A stretch of DNA of 64,000 nt, from assembly GCF_024746835.1 (NCBI RefSeq), contig NZ_CP080531.1, positions 5,228,001 through 5,292,000 on the forward strand. Reading direction: 5' to 3'. The translations under genes and the position numbers were made by a program. The notes under the pieces are model-generated. The model made no database searches. It was not told the origin of the DNA and saw only the letters and a program-made list of their open reading frames with translations. Position 1 is the stretch's first letter. Each line of letters starts with the position of its first letter. This document shows positions 35,456-43,997 of the stretch, in pieces. The stretch comes from Mesorhizobium sp. AR02 (lineage in GTDB: Bacteria > Pseudomonadota > Alphaproteobacteria > Rhizobiales > Rhizobiaceae).

Positions 35456-35896
35456 TTACTTCAGCGAGATCGCCATGCCGCTGAGATCGGCGTTGACCTG
35501 CAGGCCGACCTGCTTGCCGGTGAGTTCGAGCTGGGCACCCTTGTCGTTGGTCATGAGGATAACCTGGGCGCCTTTGCCAATCGTGCCACCGCCGCCCGCC
35601 GCGCCGTAGACACCCGTCACGTCCCGGGCGCGCCTGATGTGGCGCACGGTGCCGTGGAAATAGGTCTTCGATACGCCGAAGGCGAGGCCGCCGGACACGG
35701 CGCCGACCGAGATCGGATAGCTCTTGCCATGGAAGGTGAACGTGCCTTCGCCGCCGGAGCCGCCGATGAAGAAGGCTGCCTTGTAGACGGCGAAGCGGAT
35801 CGTGCCGCTGTCGGCATGCGCGGCGCTGGCAAAGCCAATGCCCGCAGTGGCGATGGCGGCAACCGCGACTGAACGAAAACTGGACGAAATCTTCAT
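35456..35896 (-). CDS. Exported DUF1134/EipA-like protein
   Basis: The 146-residue protein has a signal peptide (MKISSSFRSVAVAAIATAGIGFASAAHA) and a Gly-rich beta domain: FFIGGSGGEGTFTFHGKSYPISVGAVSGG, the VYGAAGGGGTIGKGAQVI segment and a KQVGLQVNADLSGMAI end. The order resembles the DUF1134/EipA envelope-integrity proteins of alphaproteobacteria, but it is short, so the match is tentative. GAGGAGTTCTCAT precedes this ATG. It should be periplasmic. A strong terminator follows. Confidence 0.68.
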   Translation of the reverse strand: MKISSSFRSVAVAAIATAGIGFASAAHADSGTIRFAVYKAAFFIGGSGGEGTFTFHGKSYPISVGAVSGGLAFGVSKTYFHGTVRHIRRARDVTGVYGAAGGGGTIGKGAQVILMTNDKGAQLELTGKQVGLQVNADLSGMAISLK

Positions 35897-36060
35897 ATGA
35901 GAACTCCTCAAGGTCGCCGCTTGCCCAACCGGCTGGGCGTGTCAGCGCTGTGTCAAAGTTACAACTGAACAGTCTCGCCTGTCATTTGGTTCCAGGCACG
36001 CAGCCCGAATCTGACCGCGGGAAGATCGACATGAAGCGAGGCCTATGGCAAGCGCAAGGG

Positions 36061-36100
36061 CCAGACATCGCGTATACGTGCCAGACATCGCGTATACGTG
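36061..36100. repeat. Perfect 20-bp tandem duplication
   Basis: CCAGACATCGCGTATACGTG occurs twice head to tail; each unit contains the palindrome CGTATACG. It lies in the 317-bp gap (35,897-36,213) before the lipoprotein gene, where no other gene was found, and could be a regulatory duplication or slippage product. Confidence 0.85.
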
Positions 36101-36213
36101 ATTGGCGCGGCCGGCACGTCGGCCGAGCCTGCAGAGAGAGGGACGGCATCAGCGGGGAAGCCTACGCGCGTGCGGAATTCAAGATGATGCGATTCACGGG
36201 AAGGGGCCTGGGG

Positions 36214-36576
36214 ATGAGAATTGCAATGGGAATTGCAATGTCCGCATTGGCCGCGACGGTGGCTGGATGCGCGACCTCTCCGGTCGACTATGGGACGTCG
36301 CTTTCGCCGCAGGACCCGAAATGGGTGTCGCCGGAATGCCAGCAGGCCCGAGCGGCGGCTTCGGACTACGAGGCCCGCGAAAAACAGCATCCGGGTTGGG
36401 AATTCGCGGCACTTGGCCCATATGGGCTGGGGATCATCGCGGCCACCAAGGAGGCCGAGCAGAAGCAGCGGAAGCTTTACGCCCGCAACGTGCACCTGCA
36501 ATGCTCGAGCCTGCCTTTGCCGAAAGAACTGCAGGGCGATCTGGGCCCGGCGGTCGCAAAGGCGAAATATCCGTAG
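36214..36576 (+). CDS. Small lipoprotein of unknown function
   Basis: A 120-residue lipoprotein: MRIAMGIAMSALAATVAGC ends in a lipobox with the acylated Cys at 19. The mature part contains two more cysteines (SPECQQAR and LQCSSLP) and a hydrophobic stretch FAALGPYGLGIIAA. AAGGGGCCTGGGG lies before the ATG. Longer in-frame starts upstream would bury the lipobox and are rejected. It should be membrane-anchored in the periplasm. Function unknown. Confidence 0.68.
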   Translation: MRIAMGIAMSALAATVAGCATSPVDYGTSLSPQDPKWVSPECQQARAAASDYEAREKQHPGWEFAALGPYGLGIIAATKEAEQKQRKLYARNVHLQCSSLPLPKELQGDLGPAVAKAKYP

Positions 36577-36709
36577 CCACAAAGAGCCCAGAGCCTGCCT
36601 GACCCACGCATACCTGGCTCTTGCAGCGCGTGCCGACGCCGACATCGATCAGCATACTCGTCGCGTCTGACCCGTTGCCGACATCCGGTCAACCTGCGAT
36701 CCTATCGTC

Positions 36710-37666
36710 ATGGAAAAACCTGCCGCGCCATGGCCTTTGCTGCAACTCGCGATCGAGGCGAAGTCGAGAGCCGATGAGGGGAAGCTGCGTATCGTCCTGT
36801 CGAGGCTGGCGGACGAGGATCCCTGCTTCCACGTCAAATGGGACGAGGAATCCGGTCAGACGATCATCGCCGCCATGGGCGAACTTGAACTCGACATCAT
36901 CATCGACCGCGTGCGCCGCGAGTTCAATCTTGCGGTGAATGTCGGCGCCCCGCAGGTTGCCTATCGCGAGACGATCACCCGCAGCCATCAGCAGGACCAC
37001 ACCCACAAGAAGCTGCAGGTGGCCTATCGCGAGACGAGCACCGGCAGCCATCAGCAGGACTACACCCACAAGAGGCTGTTCGCCGGCACGGGTCAGTTCG
37101 CCCGCGTCAAGATCATGTTCGAGCCGAACGCGCACAATCCGGACTTGGTGTTTGCGTCGAGGATCGTCGGCGGTGCGATCCCGAACGAATATGTGGCGGG
37201 GGTCGAAAATGGGCTGCGCAGCGCCCTGTCGGCTGGGCCGTTCGCCGGTTTTCCGATGATCGGTGTCAGGGCGACGCTGGTGGACGCGGCCTGGCACGAG
37301 ACCGACTCCTCGGCCCTGGCTTTCGAAATTGCGGGCCGCGCCTGCTTTCGCGAAGCCGCGCCGCATCTCGGCGTGCAACTGCTCGAGCCGATCATGAAGG
37401 TCGAGGTGGTGACGCCGGCAGACTATGCCGGCGGCATCGTCAGCGAGTTGAAGGGCCGCCGTGGCCGGGTCCGAGACCAGGAAAGCCGCGAAAGCGCAGT
37501 CGTCATCAACGCGATGGTGCCGCTCGCCACAATGTTCAAACTGGAGTCGACACTCTGGTCGCGTTCGAACGGGCAGGCGCGCTTGAGCGCCAGCTACGCC
37601 GCATACGCTCCCGTTCCGACTGCTGTCGACCCCGACCCACCGCCCGCTGCGGCCGCCTTCGCCTGA
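36710..37666 (+). CDS. EF-G domains III-V without the GTPase, with tandem duplication
   Basis: The 318-residue protein matches the C-terminal half of elongation factor G. Domain III appears as LLQLAIEAKSRADEGKLRIVLSRLADEDPCF and ESGQTIIAAMGELELDIIIDRVRREF. Domain IV follows from QVAYRET to VVTPADYAGGIVSELKGRRG, with domain V beyond. Domains I-II, with the GTP site, are absent and do not lie upstream. Two 63-bp copies (36,953-37,078) repeat QVAYRET..SHQQD.THK. The end is Pro/Ala-rich. It may be a remnant still open, or a ribosome-binding regulator as some EF-G-like paralogues are. No strong ribosome site is seen. Confidence 0.78.
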   Translation: MEKPAAPWPLLQLAIEAKSRADEGKLRIVLSRLADEDPCFHVKWDEESGQTIIAAMGELELDIIIDRVRREFNLAVNVGAPQVAYRETITRSHQQDHTHKKLQVAYRETSTGSHQQDYTHKRLFAGTGQFARVKIMFEPNAHNPDLVFASRIVGGAIPNEYVAGVENGLRSALSAGPFAGFPMIGVRATLVDAAWHETDSSALAFEIAGRACFREAAPHLGVQLLEPIMKVEVVTPADYAGGIVSELKGRRGRVRDQESRESAVVINAMVPLATMFKLESTLWSRSNGQARLSASYAAYAPVPTAVDPDPPPAAAAFA

Positions 37667-37724
37667 CGTCCGCTCGCGGCCGCTGTGATCGCGCCGAAGC
37701 GCTCAAGTTGCTGTCGGCTCAGCC

Positions 37725-38366
37725 TTATGATGGGGCGTTGATGGCGAATTGCGCGGCGAAAGCCCTGGCATAAGCGGGCCGTGCTTCCCCGCGCGCCACA
37801 TAGGCAGCCAGGTTTTGATATTCGTCCAGAATGCCTGACATTCTCAGGCGCAGCAGCACCGATACCATCAACAGATCGCCCGCGCTGAATGCACCATCGA
37901 GCCATTCTGCGGCGCCCAGATAGGCCGAGAGCTTGTCCAGCACTGCCCGAACACGGTCTTTCACCAGCGGCAGGCGCTCCTCGGCCCAGGACCTGTCGGC
38001 TTCGAATATCCTGGCCGTCGTCAAATCGAGGACCGGCGGCTCGACGGTGTTGAGCGCGGCAAACATCCAGGTGATCGCGCGGGCGCGGGCATGGCGTTCC
38101 CGGGGCAGCAGGCCCGCATGCTGCTCGGCAAGATGAAAGATGATCGAGCCGGTCTCGAACAGGCATAGAGATCCTTCTTCATAGGTGGGGATCTGGCCGA
38201 AGGGTTGGATGGCCAGATGGCCAGGCGCCTTCATCCCGGCGAAGGAAACGAGACGAACCTCATAGGGCTGCCCCACTTCTTCGAGCGCCCAGCGAACGCG
38301 CGTATCGCGCGCCAGTCCCTTGCCGCCATCGGGCGACCGTTCAAAGGCTGTGATGGTGGGGATCAT
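37725..38366 (-). CDS. Glutathione S-transferase
   Basis: A 213-residue GST. The N-domain begins MIPTITAFERSPDGGKGLARDTRVRWALEEVG, then IQPFGQIPTYEEG (cis-Pro) and LFETGSIIFHLAE (ET in place of ES). The C-domain has FSAGDLLMVSVLLRLR. An insertion after the first strand (SPDGGKG) is unusual. GGAGCCTCCC precedes the ATG. It is a single gene, next to a repeat-rich gap. Confidence 0.85.
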   Translation of the reverse strand: MIPTITAFERSPDGGKGLARDTRVRWALEEVGQPYEVRLVSFAGMKAPGHLAIQPFGQIPTYEEGSLCLFETGSIIFHLAEQHAGLLPRERHARARAITWMFAALNTVEPPVLDLTTARIFEADRSWAEERLPLVKDRVRAVLDKLSAYLGAAEWLDGAFSAGDLLMVSVLLRLRMSGILDEYQNLAAYVARGEARPAYARAFAAQFAINAPS

Positions 38367-38497
38367 GGGAGGCTCCGGGTGGTTGGTTCGGCGTCCGGTT
38401 CTTGGTTGCACCCAAAGGACGAACGGCCGAGGTACTTCCCGACACCCTACCTCGTTTTTCAGCCATGGAAGGGTAGGGGCGGCACCGAAGCTGCCGA

Positions 38498-38530
38498 TCT
38501 CCCCCCTCGTGGGCAGGGCAATCGCATATG
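38498..38530. repeat. GC-rich palindromic repeat with a relic ISAs1 end
   Basis: GATCTCCCCCCTCGTGGG, the same sequence that flanks the ISAs1 element at 52.2 kb, is followed by CAGGGCAATCGCATATG. The latter matches the first 17 bases of that IS (CAGGGCTATCGCATATG) at 16 positions. It then stops, so this appears to be a solo IS end or excision scar in the same type of target. Confidence 0.6.
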
Positions 38531-38662
38531 GCGGCGCCAGCCCCCACTCCGGCCGCTTCGAGGCCACCTCTCCCCCATGTATCCGGTTCAAACTGTTACC
38601 CATCTATCCGGTTCGGACAGGCGTCTTTCCTCTCCCTCCGGAGGGACCCACGAGGGAGGAGA

Positions 38663-40201
38663 TCACAGCGTCGCCGCCTCGCCAAACCACCGTGACGCGG
38701 CCTTTGCAGCCTCCTCAACGTCAGGCTCAGCATCAGCAGCCCAGGCGACAAAGCCATCCGGGCGCACGAGCATGGCGCTGAGGCCCAGCCGCCCCCTGGC
38801 GTCCGCAGCAACATAGGTGATCCGCCCATTCCAGCGGCTGGCCAGCGCCCGAAGGGCAGGGCTGATGTCGAAGTCCAGAAGCAGGCCTTGCCCGGTCCTT
38901 AAGCGTTCGCCGAGTCTCGTCCCGTCGGCCAGTTCGAAATCGGGCGCGCTGCGGCCCACCAGTGGGTGGCTGCCGCCAAGGTCGTAGCGCAGCGAAACGC
39001 CCCAGACGCGCTCGGCGAAATAGGTCGCGCCGTCGCGCGTGTCGATGAGATCGCGGATGATGGCTTCGAGCGCGCGCGAACTGCGGCTTGGCCGCATCAG
39101 CGCGACCTGGGCGCGCGACCAGTCGAGAACCTGTGCGCCCACCGGATGCCGTTCATCGAAATAGCTGTCGAGCAGGCCGGCCGGCGGGTCGCCGCGTATG
39201 GTGGCGGCAAGCTTCCAGCCAAGGTTCATCGCATCGCCGAGCCCGAGGTTGAGCCCCTGGCCGCCCAGCGGCGAATGGATGTGCGCGGCGTCGCCGGCAA
39301 GCAGCACCCGGCCGTTGCGGTAGGCGGCCGCCTGGTAGGCGCGATCGGTCCAGGTCGTGGCGAGGCGCAACGCCGTCAGGGTGACGTCCGTGCCGGACAC
39401 GCGGCGCAACACCGCCTGCACATGTTCTGGTGTGATCGGGTCTGTCCGGTGGAAAGCGGCTCCGTCGAACTCGACCATCGCGATGGTGCCGGGCCGGGAG
39501 TAGGTATACATGCCCGTCGGCGTATAGTGGCGGCCGAGGCTGAGTATGTCGGGATCGGCCAGCTCGACTTCAACGGAATAGCCGGTGAACTCGGCATCGG
39601 TGCCGGTGAACGCAAAGCCGCCGAGCTTGCGAACCGTGCTGCGGCCGCCATCGCAACCGACGAGCCAGCTTGCGTGAAAAGTCTCGCCACCGGCGCGGAT
39701 GGCCACGCCTTCGTCCGACTGGGTGAAGCCGTCGACGCCGAGGCCACGCCTGATCTCGACGCCCATCGCGCCTGCGCGCGCGGCAAGCACGATTTCGAGA
39801 TGCTCCATCTCGACCGCCATGCTGGTGCCGGCCGGGTCCGGCAGGCGATACGGCCATTTCGAGCTGTCGACGGCATCGAGGTGGAACTGGATGCCGGCGA
39901 AATGGCCACCGGGGCGGCGCGGCTGCTGCATCCAGTGCGCGGCAGCCAATTTGCCGCCGCCCGGGCCATCGTTCGCCGGCGGCGCAATGTCGTCCAGCAG
40001 GCCGCGACGGTGGAAGGCCTCGATGGTGGGCACGTTAAGGCCGCGCATGCCGAAGGGGAGCCGCTTCAACGGCGAGCTGGGGCTCTCGGCCTGCTCCAGC
40101 ACCAGCACGGAGAGGCCTGCCAGACGCAGCTCGCAGGCGAGAAACAGGCCGACAGGACCGGCACCGGCAATTACGACATCATAGGGAATCGGGTTGTGCA
40201 T
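38663..40201 (-). CDS. FAD-dependent aromatic-type monooxygenase
   Basis: The 512-residue protein is a class A flavin monooxygenase (PheA/TfdB, rifampicin-monooxygenase-like). It has the FAD dinucleotide fold VVIAGAGPVGLFLA (GxGxxG at 13-18), the DG motif VGCDGGRSTVRK, the second FAD motif VLLAGDAAHIHSPLGGQGLNLGLGDA, and the C-terminal thioredoxin-like domain (LLLDFDISPALRALASRW) of the phenol-hydroxylase branch. Such enzymes use NAD(P)H and O2 to hydroxylate aromatic rings, including antibiotics. The substrate is unknown and no pathway genes are adjacent. Confidence 0.88.
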   Translation of the reverse strand: MHNPIPYDVVIAGAGPVGLFLACELRLAGLSVLVLEQAESPSSPLKRLPFGMRGLNVPTIEAFHRRGLLDDIAPPANDGPGGGKLAAAHWMQQPRRPGGHFAGIQFHLDAVDSSKWPYRLPDPAGTSMAVEMEHLEIVLAARAGAMGVEIRRGLGVDGFTQSDEGVAIRAGGETFHASWLVGCDGGRSTVRKLGGFAFTGTDAEFTGYSVEVELADPDILSLGRHYTPTGMYTYSRPGTIAMVEFDGAAFHRTDPITPEHVQAVLRRVSGTDVTLTALRLATTWTDRAYQAAAYRNGRVLLAGDAAHIHSPLGGQGLNLGLGDAMNLGWKLAATIRGDPPAGLLDSYFDERHPVGAQVLDWSRAQVALMRPSRSSRALEAIIRDLIDTRDGATYFAERVWGVSLRYDLGGSHPLVGRSAPDFELADGTRLGERLRTGQGLLLDFDISPALRALASRWNGRITYVAADARGRLGLSAMLVRPDGFVAWAADAEPDVEEAAKAASRWFGEAATL

Positions 40202-40452
40202 GAACTACTCCTTGGTCGATGTGTTCGACCGGAGCGTTCCTCGAGTTTGAGAGCCACACGGACGAACGATTGGGCGCTCAAACAGCGTCCGATGTTCGTC
40301 GTGGGGATCTCGTGCACGAAGCCAAAGACCAGAGCTTTCCCTGGCGAAAGGATTTCGCCTGCGGAAGGAGTTGGGCTTACCAAACCAACTCTGCCTTTTC
40401 CGACAGCGGCTATATAAGGTTATGACGGCTGATCCGCAACAGGGTGAACGTC

Positions 40453-41127
40453 ATGGTTTTCTGGACAGCGAGCGTGGCTGGACTGGCGATCGCTTATCTC
40501 TTTGGCTCCGTCCCCACGGGCTATCTGGCGGGGAGACTGCTGAGGGGTATCGATATCCGGCAGCATGGCTCCAGATCCACCGGCGCAACCAACGTCTTGC
40601 GGACCCTAGGCAAAGGGCCTGCCTTGGCGGTGCTGCTGGTCGATGTGTTGAAAGGCGTGGCGGCGATCGTCTTTGCCCGCTGGCTCTATGCGTTGCCGTT
40701 CCTCACGCCGCCGGCAGGGCTTGACCCGCAAAGCTTTGTGCCGTGGGCCGTCTGCATGGCCGGACTTGCCGTGTTGCTGGGGCATGGCCGTTCGGTCTGG
40801 TTGAATTTCACCGGTGGCAAATCCGCCGCGCCAGGGCTCGGCGTGCTCCTGGCGCTGTCCTGGCCGATCGGTCTGGGTGCCGCGGCGGTTTTCTGCGCCG
40901 TGCTGGCACTTTCCAGGATTGTTTCCCTGAGCTCGATGCTGGCGGCGTTGACGGCGATTGCTCTCGTCTGCGGCCTGGATCAGCCTTTGCCCTACCGGCT
41001 GCTGGTGATTGCCGGCGGCCTCTATGTGCTCGCGCGCCACCGCGCCAACATCCGGCGGCTGCTGGCCGGCACGGAGCCGCGCCTGGGGCAAGGTAGCCCG
41101 GAATCGAAAACGGAACCGCAGATCTAG
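40453..41127 (+). CDS. plsY: PlsY-like acyl-phosphate:glycerol-3-phosphate acyltransferase
   Basis: The ~224-residue membrane protein has the PlsY pattern: FGSVPTGYLAGRLL (motif 1), GSRSTGATNVLRTLGK (motif 2, the glycerol-3-phosphate site) and LGHGRSVWLNFTGGKSAAPGLG (motif 3), with five to six membrane helices. PlsY starts phospholipid synthesis at the inner membrane. Motif 3 normally reads FxGGKGVATxxG; here GGKSAAPG is a clear deviation, so this may be a second, specialised copy. AGGGTGA is at good distance from this ATG; a GTG three codons earlier is the alternative. Confidence 0.85.
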   Translation: MVFWTASVAGLAIAYLFGSVPTGYLAGRLLRGIDIRQHGSRSTGATNVLRTLGKGPALAVLLVDVLKGVAAIVFARWLYALPFLTPPAGLDPQSFVPWAVCMAGLAVLLGHGRSVWLNFTGGKSAAPGLGVLLALSWPIGLGAAAVFCAVLALSRIVSLSSMLAALTAIALVCGLDQPLPYRLLVIAGGLYVLARHRANIRRLLAGTEPRLGQGSPESKTEPQI

Positions 41128-41136
41128 AGTGTCGGC

Positions 41137-41517
41137 TCACACAAACACGATAGGGTTTGTCTCGCGCCGTGCGATGCCGATCAATTCCGCTAGTCCATCC
41201 GCAAATTCCCGAACCCATGCGTCGGTGCTGGATTCGATGAGCCCCAAGTCGCGTTCGAGCTCGCCGAAGCTCGGCTCCTCGATCGTGTCTCCCATATGGC
41301 CACCGGAATAGAGCACAAGCCGTTCCAGAGCCGACCCTTCGCCGATATGGCCGGCGATCCACTCCCGAAGGTGGCCGACAAGCGAGATGTTTCCGATTCG
41401 CCACGCAATAGCCACGACCGCGTCGGGCGCAAGATTCACGCCCTCGGGATGAATCACCTCGCATTCGCCCGTTACTGGTTCCCGCTGAAAGCGATAGTCG
41501 GGGAATTCCTGCTCCAT
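41137..41517 (-). CDS. Small soluble protein of unknown function
   Basis: A 126-residue protein without signal peptide or membrane span (MEQEFPDYRFQREPVTGECEVIHPEG near the start, AWRIGNISLVGHLREWIAGHIGEG in the middle). I do not recognise the family. The start is uncertain, because no good ribosome site precedes it and the frame is open further, into the opposing exported-protein gene. It ends ten bases from the plsY-like stop in convergent orientation. Confidence 0.5.
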   Translation of the reverse strand: MEQEFPDYRFQREPVTGECEVIHPEGVNLAPDAVVAIAWRIGNISLVGHLREWIAGHIGEGSALERLVLYSGGHMGDTIEEPSFGELERDLGLIESSTDAWVREFADGLAELIGIARRETNPIVFV

Positions 41518-41657
41518 AGTTGAAGCACTTTTGAAAACTGCTGCATCAAGACCCATGCCGATCCCCCACGCCGCGCCGGAAGCCATCCATATATTCGACA
41601 CCGTCAGGTGGTCAAATCTGGCAGAAGCCGACCCTGAAATCGTGGGAGAGGATGGGG

Positions 41658-42218
41658 ATGCGTGTCTTCTGGTTTGCAGCACTAAACTTCGTGACGATGT
41701 TGTTGGCGATGCCTTCCGTTGCCTGCGTCATGCAAGCCGAGCGGGATCTGCATGACATCAAATATGCCGACGTTGTCGTCGTTGGCCGGATTGTCAATTA
41801 TCAGATTGTTCGCGACCCGATCGCCCGGCAACGATATCGCGACATGCTCGCCCGTTCCCCCAAGTTGCGAGAGGTCATGCCGAAGGAGCCTCGCGGCTTC
41901 ATGACGGACTATGCGCGCTTTGACATAGTGGTCGACGAGGTTCTGCGCGGCAAGGCGCCGGACAGGCTGGCTGCAACCTGGGACAATTCCACATTCGGCG
42001 AGGTCGAGGATATGGGGCCGGATATGTTTCTGATTGCGCTGCGTGACCCGAAATCTCCGATACCACCGCTGCGCGGTCCAAGCGCCACGGTTGCGTCCAA
42101 CCCGGCTCCTGCGACGCTGACGGTGCTTCAGGCGCCTTGCGCAAGTCCGTTCATATTCGAGAGTTCGAGCAAGGAAGCGGCCGAGCTACGCCGGATTCTC
42201 GGCCAGAGAGCCGAATAA
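41658..42218 (+). CDS. Exported protein of unknown function
   Basis: The 186-residue product has a signal peptide (MRVFWFAALNFVTMLLAMPSVA) followed by a CVMQAERDL start, and a mature domain with ADVVVVGRIVNYQIVRD and FDIVVDEVLRGK. This resembles the OB-like pattern of exported proteins in which a VGRI..V..VLRG core recurs. Two later cysteines are possible disulfide partners (only CASP is clear). GAGAGG is six bases before this ATG. Function unknown. Confidence 0.65.
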   Translation: MRVFWFAALNFVTMLLAMPSVACVMQAERDLHDIKYADVVVVGRIVNYQIVRDPIARQRYRDMLARSPKLREVMPKEPRGFMTDYARFDIVVDEVLRGKAPDRLAATWDNSTFGEVEDMGPDMFLIALRDPKSPIPPLRGPSATVASNPAPATLTVLQAPCASPFIFESSSKEAAELRRILGQRAE

Positions 42219-42260
42219 CCAACTGCGGCACGTTTCAACTCGGTTCCCTAAGGTCGGGGT

Positions 42261-43811
42261 CTACTCCGGCAGGCCCGCCATCCGCATGGCGTCGGTGACG
42301 TCGCCGATAATCTCCGGCGCCAGCCCCACCGCCGCCGACCACCTGCCGATGGAAAAATGCGGGTCGAGCGCCATCAGCCGCGCTCCCGCCGCCTTTGCTT
42401 CCTCGATCCGACCGAGCCTGGCTAGCGGTGCGGCCAGCCATCCGTGCAGGATGCTGAAGCCGGGGTTCATCTCCACCGCCCGCCGGCCGGCCACTATGGC
42501 CTGCTCATGCCGGCCGTTGAGGAAGTTGCCGAAGCCGATCATGCCTTGCGGCACGCAGTTCATGGCGTCCAGCGGGTTCAGCCGCAACGCTTGTTCGCCC
42601 CAGTCGATGGCGCGTGTCGCGTCACCGCCATAGGCCACCGGCACGCAGCCGAAGGCATAGACGAAGGCACAGGAGGCGCTGAGCGAGAGCGCCTGCGAAA
42701 ACGCCTCGTCGGCGAGCTTGCGGTCATGCTCGACCAGGCCGATGGTGAAGCCGGCCAGAGCCAGAGCCATAGCATCGCCCGAGCCATGCTCGATCGCCGC
42801 ATGGGCATGGCGGGATGCCTTCTCGCTGTGCTCCGCCAGCATGCCGCCGCGGATGAAAAGCGTTTGATGCGCCCAGGCGGCAAAGCCATGGACGAGCGCA
42901 TAGCTCGGCTCGATGGCCAGCGCCTGCTCGAGCAGCGGCAGGCCCTTGGCGGCGCCCTGCGGCATGAAGGTGTAGACGTCGGGCAGCGCGCGCAGAAAGA
43001 GATCGTAGGCGTCGAGACTGTCGGGCCGCTTGCGCTTGACGCGCTCGATCTCGGCCCGGCGCAGATTGGGCTCGATTGCGGCGACCACGCTGATGGTGAT
43101 CTCGTCCTGCAGCGCGAACACGTCGGTCAGCTCGCGGTCGTAGCGTTCGGCCCACAGATGGCTGCCGTCCTCGGCGTCGATGAGCTGGCCGGTGATGCGC
43201 ACGCGGCTCCCCACCTTGCGCACGCTGCCTTCCAGCACATAGCGCACGCCGAGTTCGCGCCCGACCTGCTTCATATCCACCGCGCGGCCTTTGTAGGTGA
43301 AGCTTGAATTCCGCGCGATCACGAACAGCCAGCGGATGCGCGACAGGCCGGTGATGATGTCCTCGACCATGCCGTCGGCGAAGTAGTCCTGATCCGCATC
43401 GCCGCTCAGGTTGACGAAGGGCAGCACGGCGATCGAGGGGCGGGCGGGAATGCCCAGGCCAGGCTTCGCCTGTTCCATAGGCGTTGTCGCCTCGGCGCCG
43501 GCCTCCTCGCGCACGGTGCCGACGAAGCGAAAGCCCCGGCGCAGGATGGTGCGGACAAGGCGCTGCTGCTCGCCATTGTCCTGCAGGGCATTGCGGGCTG
43601 CGTTGACGCGGCTCGCCAGCGTCGCGTCGGAGACGATGCGCCCCTGCCAGACCGCGTCGACCAGATCGTCCTTGCTGACCACCCGCTCGCGGTTGCGGAT
43701 CAGATATTGCAGCAAGTCGAACACCTGCGGCTCGACGGCGATCAGGTCGTTGCCGCGACGCAGTTCGCGCCGGTCGCCGTCCAGGGCGAAATCCTCGAAA
43801 AGATACGGCAA
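42261..43811 (-). CDS. CadC-like wHTH regulator with TPR repeats
   Basis: The 516-residue protein begins with an OmpR/CadC-type winged helix (YLFEDFALDGDRRELRRG, VFDLLQYLIRNRERVVSKDDLVDAVWQ, LRRGFRFVG). A TolB-like/adenylate-cyclase-associated domain follows from SIAVLPFVNLSGDADQDYFADGMVEDI to SHLWAERYDRELTDVFALQDEI. Tetratricopeptide-like helices make up the rest (about 270-510). There is no membrane span, so it is a soluble one-component regulator. It is divergent from the alpha/beta-hydrolase gene, a possible target. The gap of 186 bp contains no clear palindrome. Confidence 0.87.
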   Translation of the reverse strand: MPYLFEDFALDGDRRELRRGNDLIAVEPQVFDLLQYLIRNRERVVSKDDLVDAVWQGRIVSDATLASRVNAARNALQDNGEQQRLVRTILRRGFRFVGTVREEAGAEATTPMEQAKPGLGIPARPSIAVLPFVNLSGDADQDYFADGMVEDIITGLSRIRWLFVIARNSSFTYKGRAVDMKQVGRELGVRYVLEGSVRKVGSRVRITGQLIDAEDGSHLWAERYDRELTDVFALQDEITISVVAAIEPNLRRAEIERVKRKRPDSLDAYDLFLRALPDVYTFMPQGAAKGLPLLEQALAIEPSYALVHGFAAWAHQTLFIRGGMLAEHSEKASRHAHAAIEHGSGDAMALALAGFTIGLVEHDRKLADEAFSQALSLSASCAFVYAFGCVPVAYGGDATRAIDWGEQALRLNPLDAMNCVPQGMIGFGNFLNGRHEQAIVAGRRAVEMNPGFSILHGWLAAPLARLGRIEEAKAAGARLMALDPHFSIGRWSAAVGLAPEIIGDVTDAMRMAGLPE

Positions 43812-43997
43812 ATTGCTGGCTCCAGGCGCGTGGAAGATTGCGACTCGAGCACCTTAGCCGTGTGGTGGCCCCAAAATCAAAGCCATCTCAAGGGAAAATC
43901 AAGAGGTCCTGAAGGTGGCCTCAAAGCAAGCGCGGCGACTGCGGCGCATAGTCCTCCTGCAACCAACGCAAACAACACTTTGAAAAGGAGAACTCAA

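Noticed and set aside
43707..43997. Upstream in-frame extension of the alpha/beta-hydrolase gene
   Set aside because: It overlaps the opposing regulator gene's start, adds non-family sequence, and ignores the AAAAGGAG site before the chosen ATG.
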